Assembly (NCBI GenBank): GCA_002705055.1
Contig: PAHY01000058.1
Span: forward strand, 1-47,210
From: Planctomycetota bacterium
GTDB lineage: Bacteria > Planctomycetota > UBA1135
Direction of reading: 5' to 3'
Length of the DNA stretch: 47,210 bases
Shown piece after piece: positions 30,384 through 37,681 of this stretch. Made by a program: the position numbers and the translations under genes. The notes under the pieces are model-generated. The model was not told the DNA's origin. It was given only the letters and a program-made list of their open reading frames with translations, and searched no databases. The stretch's first letter is position 1. The number at the start of each line of letters is the position of its first letter.

Positions 30384-31283
30384 ATGCGCCTCGTCACCTT
30401 CGAAACTGATGGCCGGACGGCAACCGGCTGCGAACTGAACGCCGAGCAGGTGCTCGATTTCACCCACCCGGCCGCTCAGCTAGAGCAGCCGCGCGAGGCG
30501 CTGGGCTGGTTTGATCTGGCGAGCAACAGCCTGCAGCAGGCCCGCGTGCTGGCCCAGGAGCTGGCCGACGACAGCGCGCGCTTGGAGGCGCTGAAGGAGG
30601 CCGGTGCGGTGCTATCGACTCAGCACATCACTCTGCTGGCCCCGATCCCGCGCCCGGGCAAGTTCCTGTGCATCGGCCTCAACTATCGCGACCACGCCGA
30701 AGAATCCGGTATGGCCGTGCCCGAAGAGCCGGTGGTGTTCTCGAAGTGCATCACCGCGGTGACCGGCCCCGAGGCCCCGGTCTTCCTGCCCGAGTCCAGT
30801 CAGCGCGTCGACTACGAGGCCGAGTTCGCCATCGTGATCGGCAAGCGCTGCCGGCGCGTCGCGCGCGAAGAGGCGATGCAGTACGTGCTGGGCTACACCT
30901 GCGTCAACGATGTCAGCGCCCGCGACCTGCAAGAGCGTGACGGTCAATGGGTGCGCGCCAAGTCGCTCGACAGCTTCGGGCCGATGGGCACTGCGGTCGT
31001 CACCGCCGATGAGATCGACAACCCGCACGCGCTCGGCATTCGCCTGCGCCTCAACGGCGAGACTCTGCAGGATTCCAACACCAATCAGCTCATCTTCGGC
31101 GTCGATGAACTGGTCAGCTTCCTGTCCCGGGACATCACCCTGGAGCCCGGCGACGTAATCTCGACCGGCACGCCTCCTGGGGTGGGCTTCGCCCGCAAGC
31201 CGCCGATCTACATCAAGGACGGCGATGTGATGGAAGTCGAGATCGACGGCCTGGGCGTGCTGCGCAACCCGGTGCGCCGCTAG
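30384..31283 (+). CDS. Fumarylacetoacetate-hydrolase-family protein
   Basis: The protein has 299 residues. The FAH C-terminal fold begins at PGKFLCIGLNYRDHAEES, with metal ligands in DYEAEFAIVIG and NDVSARDLQ, and the family's GDVISTGTPPGVGF. The family includes diketo-deoxyfuconate and diketo-deoxyrhamnonate hydrolases, which cleave the acid to pyruvate and L-lactate. That fits the last carbon-cleaving step of this operon. Its stop codon shares CTAG with the stop of the convergent TLC gene. Confidence 0.9.
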   Translation: MRLVTFETDGRTATGCELNAEQVLDFTHPAAQLEQPREALGWFDLASNSLQQARVLAQELADDSARLEALKEAGAVLSTQHITLLAPIPRPGKFLCIGLNYRDHAEESGMAVPEEPVVFSKCITAVTGPEAPVFLPESSQRVDYEAEFAIVIGKRCRRVAREEAMQYVLGYTCVNDVSARDLQERDGQWVRAKSLDSFGPMGTAVVTADEIDNPHALGIRLRLNGETLQDSNTNQLIFGVDELVSFLSRDITLEPGDVISTGTPPGVGFARKPPIYIKDGDVMEVEIDGLGVLRNPVRR

Positions 31284-31984
31284 GCAGCCGCCTGATCGCG
31301 CCAGGCTGGCAGGCACTTGCGCCACCAGTAGGCGTCCAGGCCCAGCAGCAGGATCAGGCAGACGGTGCTGAACTGGAATACGAAGGTCAGATCGCTGGCG
31401 TAGCTGCCATCGCTGAGATTCCAGATGCACATCACCAGCGCGAAGACCCAGAGCGGGATGCGCCAGATGCTGAGCACGATCAGGCGCGCCCGCGCCGCCA
31501 GCCGCTGCACCGCCTCGCTCGCGCGATACTTGCCGTAAGCCTCCAGCCCGGTGAAGCAGGGCATGATCTCGCTGGCGAGGGTCACCATGACCATGCCGTA
31601 GCCGACCTCGATCTGCAGCGCGTAGGCATAGGCGGCCGCCCCCAGCCCGTGGTGGAAGATCAGGTCCCGGCGCGGAGAGATGCCGTGTCGCAGGCTGCCG
31701 TACGCCATCCAGACGAAGTCCGACATCAAATGCCCGTAGGCGATGATCACCCCCCATCGCAGCAGGTCGCCCGGCTCGTGATGGACCAGAAAGGCGTCCT
31801 TCCAGTCCGGTAACGCCAGGCCCAGGCCGACAAAGCCGATGGCGGTCAGCACCACCGCCGCGACGCCCCGCGAGAGCTTGAAGGCCCGCGGATAGGCAGG
31901 CTCGACCCGCATCAGCACCCAGACATGCACCAGGGTGAAGGCCAAGGTGGCCACAGCGATTGCGGGGAGCGCGCTGAGAAACAT
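31280..31984 (-). CDS. TLC-domain-like integral membrane protein
   Basis: I start at the ATG at 31984 because the longer frame to 32365 runs antisense through the nucleotidyltransferase gene. The 234 residues form about six to seven membrane helices. The central region resembles the TLC (TRAM-LAG1-CLN8) domain: AYGHLMSDFVWMAY, then RRDLIFHHGLGAAAYAY, with the paired histidines after an acidic residue, and ASEIMPCFTGLEAYGKY. TLC proteins in eukaryotes handle ceramides and other lipids; bacterial members are poorly understood. It is convergent with the FAH gene. Confidence 0.7.
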   Translation of the reverse strand: MFLSALPAIAVATLAFTLVHVWVLMRVEPAYPRAFKLSRGVAAVVLTAIGFVGLGLALPDWKDAFLVHHEPGDLLRWGVIIAYGHLMSDFVWMAYGSLRHGISPRRDLIFHHGLGAAAYAYALQIEVGYGMVMVTLASEIMPCFTGLEAYGKYRASEAVQRLAARARLIVLSIWRIPLWVFALVMCIWNLSDGSYASDLTFVFQFSTVCLILLLGLDAYWWRKCLPAWRDQAAA

Positions 31985-32062
31985 CTGAAGCGAGCCGTTT
32001 CCGACCCGAAGATAGTGTAGAGGCTGAGGCAGATTCCTGCGATCGAGGCCTCCAGGAGGGAG

Positions 32063-32962
32063 ATGAGCACACGCAAGGGGATTCTGTTGACCGGTGGCCG
32101 GGGAGACCGCCTTTATCCGGCAACGGTCGGCGTGAACAAGCATCTCCTCCCGGTCTGGGACCGCCCGCTGCTCTACTACCCGCTGGCGACGCTGATTCAG
32201 CTCGGGATCCAGGAGATCCTGGTCATCACCAGCGAGCACGAGCGCCGCAGCTTCGAGACCCTGCTCGGTCACGGCGCCCGCTGGGGTGTGCGCTTCTCCT
32301 ACGAGACGCAGGCCGAGGCGCTGGGCGCAGCTCATGCTCTGGGGCTCGCCGAGGACTGGCTGCACGGCTCTCCCTGTGTGCTGGCGATGGGCGACAACAT
32401 CTTCGCCGGCGAGCGGCTGAACGAGCTGCTGCGCGCCGCGGATCGCGAGACGGAAGGCTGCACCCTCTTCGCTTCGCGGGTCGACAACCCGCAGAACTAC
32501 GGCGTGGTTCGGCTGGACCAGAATGGTCGACCGACCGGGTTGGAAGAGAAGCCGGCCAAGCCCAGTTCGCCCTGGGCGGTGACCGGCCTGTGCTTCTACG
32601 ACGGCCGCGCCGCCACCCTGGCGCAGCAGCTCGCGCCCTCAGGTCGCGGCGAGTTTGAGATCAGCGATCTGCACCAGACCTACCTGCAGGAAGGCGCCCT
32701 GCGCATCCTGCCCCTCGGCCCTGCCACCTCGTGGTGGGACTGCGGCAATCTGATGCAGCTGCACGACGCCGCAACCGCCCTGCGCGCCCGCGAAATCGAG
32801 ACCGGCCGCAAATTTCCTACACCGGAAGAAGCTGCGCTGCGCGCAGGGCATCTCAGCCCCGAGGCCTGGACGGCACTGCTGGAGCGTCTTCCGGACGGAC
32901 CGTACCGACGCTACCACGCGCTGCTGGCTACGACGGCGGCTCCTCGTCGGACGGCGGCATGA
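32063..32962 (+). CDS. Sugar-1-phosphate nucleotidyltransferase, RmlA-like
   Basis: The protein has 299 residues and aligns with glucose-1-phosphate thymidylyltransferase along its length. It has the N-terminal nucleotide loop GGRGDRLYPAT, NKHLLPVWDRPLLYYPL, VLAMGDNIFAG, GVVRLD..GRPTGLEEKP and WWDCGN. The usual GxGTRL has Asp in place of Thr, and the family W-x-D-x-G-T ends in Asn. It has a strong Shine-Dalgarno, AGGAGG, just before the ATG. No rmlB, C or D gene is near, so the pathway cannot be told; a link to surface glycans is likely. Confidence 0.88.
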   Translation: MSTRKGILLTGGRGDRLYPATVGVNKHLLPVWDRPLLYYPLATLIQLGIQEILVITSEHERRSFETLLGHGARWGVRFSYETQAEALGAAHALGLAEDWLHGSPCVLAMGDNIFAGERLNELLRAADRETEGCTLFASRVDNPQNYGVVRLDQNGRPTGLEEKPAKPSSPWAVTGLCFYDGRAATLAQQLAPSGRGEFEISDLHQTYLQEGALRILPLGPATSWWDCGNLMQLHDAATALRAREIETGRKFPTPEEAALRAGHLSPEAWTALLERLPDGPYRRYHALLATTAAPRRTAA

Positions 32963-33218
32963 GCCCGACCCGGCTCACCAAGCCGCGCGCATCCACGATC
33001 AGCTCGTAGCTGCGTCCGTCCGGCGCGGCCACGGCAAGCAGACGGAGCGGGCAGCCGCGCAGACGCGCTGCCTGCACCGCGCGGCCGCCCGCATTGCGCA
33101 TGCTGAATCCGGCCGGGATCAGGTCGCCACAACGCGGAACCGATGGCCACGCGTCGAGCGCGACCATCGGCCAGGGTGTGCCCCCCAGGGCACTCGGGAA
33201 AAAGCCGCTCGGGATCAA
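32928..33218 (-). CDS. Small hypothetical protein with a TTG start
   Basis: The protein has 96 residues and no recognised family. Third codon positions are almost all G/C, supporting coding in this frame. The proposed TTG start overlaps the TraB stop as TTGA, as in a coupled operon. The sequence ends in an acidic-proline tail, and the middle (RLLAVAAPDGRSYELIVDARG) looks like a beta-hairpin. The 3' end overlaps the convergent nucleotidyltransferase gene by 35 bases. A later start is possible. Confidence 0.48.
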   Translation of the reverse strand: MIPSGFFPSALGGTPWPMVALDAWPSVPRCGDLIPAGFSMRNAGGRAVQAARLRGCPLRLLAVAAPDGRSYELIVDARGLVSRVGLMPPSDEEPPS

Positions 33219-34255
33219 CGCACCGGCTTGAAGATCGGCGCCGCTTTGACGCTCTTCGACTTGGCCTGCGGCGGAGCCGTCAGACGAGTCACCTGGAAGC
33301 CGCGGTCGCGTAGCAGCTGGACCACGTTGTTGTCCCCCACCATGTGCAGCGCACCGAAGGCGAAGACGTAGGACTTCTCCGGGTGCTCGTTCATGAGCTT
33401 GCCCGAACGGTCGGCCATGTGGACATTGCGCACGTCGAGCAGCGCCTTCATGAACTTGACGTCGATCGGATCTTCCGGATCGAAGTCCTCCATCGCGTAC
33501 TTGAGCATGGCCGCCTCGTTGCCGGAGAGGTAGATCTCCGCCAGCTCGGCGATGCGCACGCGGCCCTTCTCGATGTCCTCCGCGGCGCGGTCGATCGAAT
33601 CGACCAGCTCGCCGGCGGCCTCTTCGTCGGTGAGAATCGACAGCGCCTTGAACTGCTCATCGAGCGTCTCGACGCCGCCCACTTCCTTGCCGGCCTTCTT
33701 GGCGGCGTTCCAGATCTGCTCATCGAGGGCCTTGCCGACGCCGTACTCCTTCATGACGGCGAGCTGCTCCATGGTCATGGCTGCCATGAAGGGGCGCATC
33801 TTCTTGAGCTGCGGCACCATGACGCCGAGGCCATAGTGATCGCCGACGATCCGGCCGAGCTTCTCCATGCTCTCGGCCGGGATCAGATCTTCGAGCGAAC
33901 CCGACTCGAGCATGCCGAGGTTTTGGATCTTGGTGGCCGTGGCGGGGTCCGTCAGCAGCTCCATGTTGACCTCGGTGTAGACCGCGTCGGCCTCCTTGAA
34001 CGCCTTCTTGACCGTGTCATTGAACTTCAGAAAGCGCTTGTCCGGCACGTGCATGGTGCCAAACAGGAAGGATGCCTTGTGGCCCTCCTTTTCGATCTTC
34101 CAGATGAAGGCGTGCTCGGGGCGCTCGAGCTTGGGCTTGGCGGCCGGCTCTTGCTTGACTGCCGCGTCCTGGGGCAGCCAGGCGGCCGGAAGCGGGAAGA
34201 CGGCGGCCAGAGCAGCCACCGCGACAAGGAGGGGACGGAGGAGCCGTGTCAGCAT
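33215..34255 (-). CDS. Exported TraB/GumN-family protein
   Basis: I choose the ATG at 34255, which gives a signal peptide (LLRPLLVAVAALAAVFPLPAAW); the longer frame to 34438 overlaps nothing recognisable. The 346 residues carry the TraB/GumN (ChaN/TIKI-like) pattern: FLFGTMHVPDKRF with G-T-x-H, TEVNMELL, and near the end FAFGALHMVGDNNVVQLLRDRGF. Related proteins are metal-dependent proteases or of unknown role. The region between the conserved ends is helical and rich in K/E. Confidence 0.85.
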   Translation of the reverse strand: MLTRLLRPLLVAVAALAAVFPLPAAWLPQDAAVKQEPAAKPKLERPEHAFIWKIEKEGHKASFLFGTMHVPDKRFLKFNDTVKKAFKEADAVYTEVNMELLTDPATATKIQNLGMLESGSLEDLIPAESMEKLGRIVGDHYGLGVMVPQLKKMRPFMAAMTMEQLAVMKEYGVGKALDEQIWNAAKKAGKEVGGVETLDEQFKALSILTDEEAAGELVDSIDRAAEDIEKGRVRIAELAEIYLSGNEAAMLKYAMEDFDPEDPIDVKFMKALLDVRNVHMADRSGKLMNEHPEKSYVFAFGALHMVGDNNVVQLLRDRGFQVTRLTAPPQAKSKSVKAAPIFKPVR

Positions 34256-34296
34256 GGTCCAAATCCTACGGGCCGCCCTGCCAGGCGTTGTCGGAA

Positions 34297-34803
34297 TCAG
34301 CCGCCGCTTCCGGGGCCTACGGGCACCCGCAGCTGCTCCTTGAGCCAGCTCTCGATCCGCGCCAGGCTCTGCTGACGACCGCTGGTGACCCAGCTGGAGA
34401 AGCACAGCTCGCGCTCGGCGTCGCCCTCGATCCGCCAACGCTGCACCGCGGGGCGCGCGGCGGTCGGCGGCAGGTTGCGGGCGAACGCGGCGTCGAGGTG
34501 CCGCCCCTCGACCTCTCCGGCCTCGAGGGTCTGCAGGAAGGCCCCCCCGGCGCGGTAGACCCGCTCGATCTCGAGCTCGTTCTCGACCGCAAACTGATGC
34601 AGCAGAGGGTCGAGATCGGCGGCGAGTTCCGACTCGATCAGCAGCCGCAGCGCATCCTGCGCCACGAAGGCCTGCGCGTACTTCGCCCCGTCGCGATTTA
34701 GCTCGAGGATCGCGCCGACGATGGCCCCCAGCGCCGCGACCATCGCGACGAGGATGATCCAGTTGCCCCCTGAGCCGGAGGCGGGCGCGTTGCCGACCCG
34801 CAT
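34297..34803 (-). CDS. Membrane-anchored hypothetical protein
   Basis: The protein has 168 residues. One membrane segment lies at ~15-34 (IILVAMVAALGAIVGAIL), preceded by a short G/S-rich tail. A helical stretch follows (LRLLIESELAADLDPLLHQF), then a small beta-rich domain ending in SWLKEQLRV. Family not recognised. It is 41 bases upstream of the TraB gene in the same direction and divergent from the M1 peptidase gene, so an operon with TraB is likely. Confidence 0.65.
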   Translation of the reverse strand: MRVGNAPASGSGGNWIILVAMVAALGAIVGAILELNRDGAKYAQAFVAQDALRLLIESELAADLDPLLHQFAVENELEIERVYRAGGAFLQTLEAGEVEGRHLDAAFARNLPPTAARPAVQRWRIEGDAERELCFSSWVTSGRQQSLARIESWLKEQLRVPVGPGSGG

Positions 34804-34837
34804 CTGCGCAGCCTAGCAGCCAGAGCTGTCGGCTACG

Positions 34838-36781
34838 ATGCCCGGGATGAGCCTACGCATCTTGCTGCACTGCCTGTTCGGGGCCCTGCTCGTGGCACCG
34901 CTCGCCGCGCAGCGCGCCGACGACCCGAACTTCCGCGGCCCCAGCGCGCGTGCTGACCAGACGATCTTCAGCCCGCTCGATCTGCCTGCCCCCAACAGCA
35001 TGCGCACCGGCGCCGGCGCCCCGGGCCCCGACTACTGGCAGCAGCAGGTCGATTACGCGATCGAGGCGCGCATCGAACCCAGCACCCGCCTGGTCGCCGC
35101 CAAAGCGCGCATTCGATACACCAACCATTCGCCCGATCCGCTCGACTACCTGTGGCTGCACCTCGAGCAGAACGTGTTCCGGCCGGACAGCGTCGGGGCG
35201 AAGATCGGGGCCCGCGCGGCGATCGGCCTGCAGAACGCCGAAGGACGCGGCTATCGGATTCATCGCGTGCGCGACGCCGCGGGGACCAAGCTGCCGCTCA
35301 GCGTCTACGACACGCTCGGCCGGATCGACTTGGCTGAACCGCTGGCCCCGCACGGCGGCCAGCTCGAGTTCGAGATCGTCTGGGACTTTCAGATTCCCGA
35401 ACGCGTATTCCGCCGCTTCGGCATCGAGCAGGTCGAGCAGGGTGAGGTGATCCAGGTCGCGCAGTGGTTCCCGGCGGTGGCGGTCTACGACGACGTCCAC
35501 GGCTGGAACACACTCCCCTACCTCGGCACCGGCGAGTTCTACAACAACTTCGGTGACTACGATCTCTCGATTACGGCGCCGCGTGGCTGGACCGTAGTCG
35601 CGACCGGAGCGCTGCAGAATCCGGCAGAGGTCTTTACGCCGACGCAACTGGAACGCTGGCAGCGCGCCCACAACAGCGCCGAGACCATCGAGATCATCGC
35701 CCCGGAAGAGGTGGGCACCGACGAGGCGATCCTCGACGGTCAGGGTCCGCTGACCTGGCGCTTCCGAGCGGAGCAAGTACGCACCGTCGCCTTCGCGACC
35801 TCCAACGCCTTCGTGCTCGACGCCGCCGGCCTGGGCGACACCCTGGTGCAGTCCGCCTACCCGAAGGAAGGTCTGCCGCTGTGGGCGAAGTCCACGCAGA
35901 TGCTGCGGACCGCGATCGAGGGCTACAACGAACGCTGGTTCAAGTACCCCTACCCTGTCGCGACCAACGTCAACGGCATCGAGGGCGGGATGGAGTATCC
36001 GATGATCATCTTCTGCCGCGCGCGGCGGAGCGAAGCCGGGCTCTACGGCGTGACTACCCACGAGATCGGTCACAACTGGTTCCCGATGATCGTCAACACC
36101 GACGAGCGGCGCCACGCCTGGATGGATGAGGGCTTCAACACCTTCATCAACTACTACTCGCGGCGGGACTGGTTCCCGGACAGCGAGGGTGGGCGCGCGC
36201 ATCCGGCCGGGGTCGCGCAGCTCCTGGCGCAGCCCAATCAGGTGCCGGTGGCGACGCCCGCCGACCACCTGCCGGGCAGTCTGCTGGGTGCGCTCCAGTA
36301 CACCAAGACCGGTGCCGGGCTGGTGCTGCTGCGCGAGACCATTCTGGGCCCCGAGCGCTTTGACTTCGCCTTCCGCAAGTACATCGAGCGCTGGGCTTTC
36401 AAGTCACCGCGCCCCGCCGACTTCTTCCGCACCATGGAGGATGCCGCCGGCGCCGATCTGGCCTGGTTCTGGCGCGGCTGGTTCCTGGAGGTGCATCACC
36501 TGGATCAGGCGCTGGGCGAAGTGGAGCCCGCTGCGGATGGACGCGGTCCGACGATCGAGGTGCTCAACCTGACCGACATGGTGATGCCGGTGCGACTGCG
36601 CGTCGAGTTTGAGGATGGCAGCGTCGAGGACCTCAAGCTGCCGGTCGAGGTCTGGTACAACCGCCACCGGATCGTCGAGCGCCTGCGCACCGACAAGTCG
36701 ATTCGAGCCGTCACGCTGGACCCGGAAGAAGAGCTGCCGGATGCCAACCGGCGCAACAACCTCTGGCCGAAGGTGGACTAG
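34838..36781 (+). CDS. Exported M1-family metallopeptidase
   Basis: The protein has 647 residues. The signal peptide is LLHCLFGALLVAPLAAQ; the ATG at 34847 could also be the start. The catalytic zinc motif HEIGHNW is at about residue 408, and the third ligand is Glu 18 residues later, in WMDEGFNTF. The exopeptidase signature is GGMEYPM rather than the usual GAMEN. The N-terminal part is the M1 beta-saddle (DYAIEARIEPSTRLVAAKA). It probably trims peptides in the periplasm. The stop shares CTAG with the convergent YciI-like gene. Confidence 0.92.
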   Translation: MPGMSLRILLHCLFGALLVAPLAAQRADDPNFRGPSARADQTIFSPLDLPAPNSMRTGAGAPGPDYWQQQVDYAIEARIEPSTRLVAAKARIRYTNHSPDPLDYLWLHLEQNVFRPDSVGAKIGARAAIGLQNAEGRGYRIHRVRDAAGTKLPLSVYDTLGRIDLAEPLAPHGGQLEFEIVWDFQIPERVFRRFGIEQVEQGEVIQVAQWFPAVAVYDDVHGWNTLPYLGTGEFYNNFGDYDLSITAPRGWTVVATGALQNPAEVFTPTQLERWQRAHNSAETIEIIAPEEVGTDEAILDGQGPLTWRFRAEQVRTVAFATSNAFVLDAAGLGDTLVQSAYPKEGLPLWAKSTQMLRTAIEGYNERWFKYPYPVATNVNGIEGGMEYPMIIFCRARRSEAGLYGVTTHEIGHNWFPMIVNTDERRHAWMDEGFNTFINYYSRRDWFPDSEGGRAHPAGVAQLLAQPNQVPVATPADHLPGSLLGALQYTKTGAGLVLLRETILGPERFDFAFRKYIERWAFKSPRPADFFRTMEDAAGADLAWFWRGWFLEVHHLDQALGEVEPAADGRGPTIEVLNLTDMVMPVRLRVEFEDGSVEDLKLPVEVWYNRHRIVERLRTDKSIRAVTLDPEEELPDANRRNNLWPKVD

Positions 36782-37281
36782 TTGCCTGCGGGAACTGCGG
36801 CTGCGTCGGGCAGCGGATTGCCGGGATAGGTGATCCCTGCCACGCCGTACCACTCGACGATTTCGACGCGCAGCCGGCCGGCCGCGACCGCCGGATCGCT
36901 GGCCGCGAGCGCCTCGGCCTCTTCGCGCGTCGGCACGGTGTAGAGGAACAGCCCGATGAGCGGATCCTCTGCGCCTTCCTGCGGGCCAAAGGGGCCAGCC
37001 AGGATCATCTTGCCTTCCGCGGCGATCTCACCGATGCGGTCGAGGTGGGCGCGCTGCAGCGCCGCGCGCTCCTCGGCCGGGACCTCGTTGCTGTACGCAG
37101 GCCCGCGCTTGATGATGCCCATCCAATAGCTGCGCATCGGCGCCAGCTCATCGCCGGAAGGCGGATCCGCCTTGGCCTTCGGCGCGCTCTGGTATTCGCG
37201 CACCTCGTCCTTCTCGACCACGAAGACGCAGGAAGGCAGCGCACAGACGGCCGCAAGAATCAGGCTGAGGCAGCGTTTCAT
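36778..37281 (-). CDS. YciI-like lipoprotein
   Basis: The protein has 167 residues. The signal peptide ends at LPSC, so it is probably a lipoprotein. The body resembles YCII-related (dimeric alpha-beta barrel) proteins: RAHLDRIGEIAAEGKMILAG, PFGPQ, and EEAEALAASDPAVAAGRLRVEI. YciI relatives are normally cytoplasmic, so an exported one is unusual. The start overlaps the stop of the upstream hypothetical gene (ATGA). Confidence 0.78.
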   Translation of the reverse strand: MKRCLSLILAAVCALPSCVFVVEKDEVREYQSAPKAKADPPSGDELAPMRSYWMGIIKRGPAYSNEVPAEERAALQRAHLDRIGEIAAEGKMILAGPFGPQEGAEDPLIGLFLYTVPTREEAEALAASDPAVAAGRLRVEIVEWYGVAGITYPGNPLPDAAAVPAGN

Positions 37282-37664
37282 GCTGTGCAGTCACAGGGAA
37301 TGGTGAAACCGAGGCGCAGCGAGCCGCCGTCGACCTGGAAGGAGACCGAGCTCAGAAGTCGGTGCACGCAACGGATGAGCGGCGGCGGGGAGGGATTCGG
37401 CTCGTAGTCAATTATCTCGGTGCCGATATCAATGCTGAGACCGTTTAGCTCTCCTGGCAGTTCACCGGAGAGCTGGTTCACCCGCTCCGCGAAAGCGTCT
37501 GCAACACCGCCCGAGGGAACCCCCACGATCGGGTCCGTGAGCTGCTGCCAGACGGGACCGGCTTGCGACACAAGTCCCTGAAGCGTCGCCGCTCCCGACT
37601 CGATCGCTGCTGGCGCGAGCTCCTTGGAACTTGGTCGGAGGAAAGGCGAGATCCGCGCACTCAT
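37278..37664 (-). CDS. Small hypothetical protein in the kinase operon
   Basis: The protein has 128 residues with no recognised family and no membrane segment. A beta-rich C-terminal half (LSIDIGTEIIDYEPN, then VSFQVDGGSLRLGFTIPCDC) follows a helical N-terminus. Codon use is less G/C-biased at third positions than in its neighbours, as is the second half of the adjoining kinase gene. It starts 17 bases after the kinase stop and overlaps the YciI-like start by ATGA, so it lies inside that operon. Confidence 0.6.
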   Translation of the reverse strand: MSARISPFLRPSSKELAPAAIESGAATLQGLVSQAGPVWQQLTDPIVGVPSGGVADAFAERVNQLSGELPGELNGLSIDIGTEIIDYEPNPSPPPLIRCVHRLLSSVSFQVDGGSLRLGFTIPCDCTA

Positions 37665-37681
37665 GAGGCGGACAGCCTATA

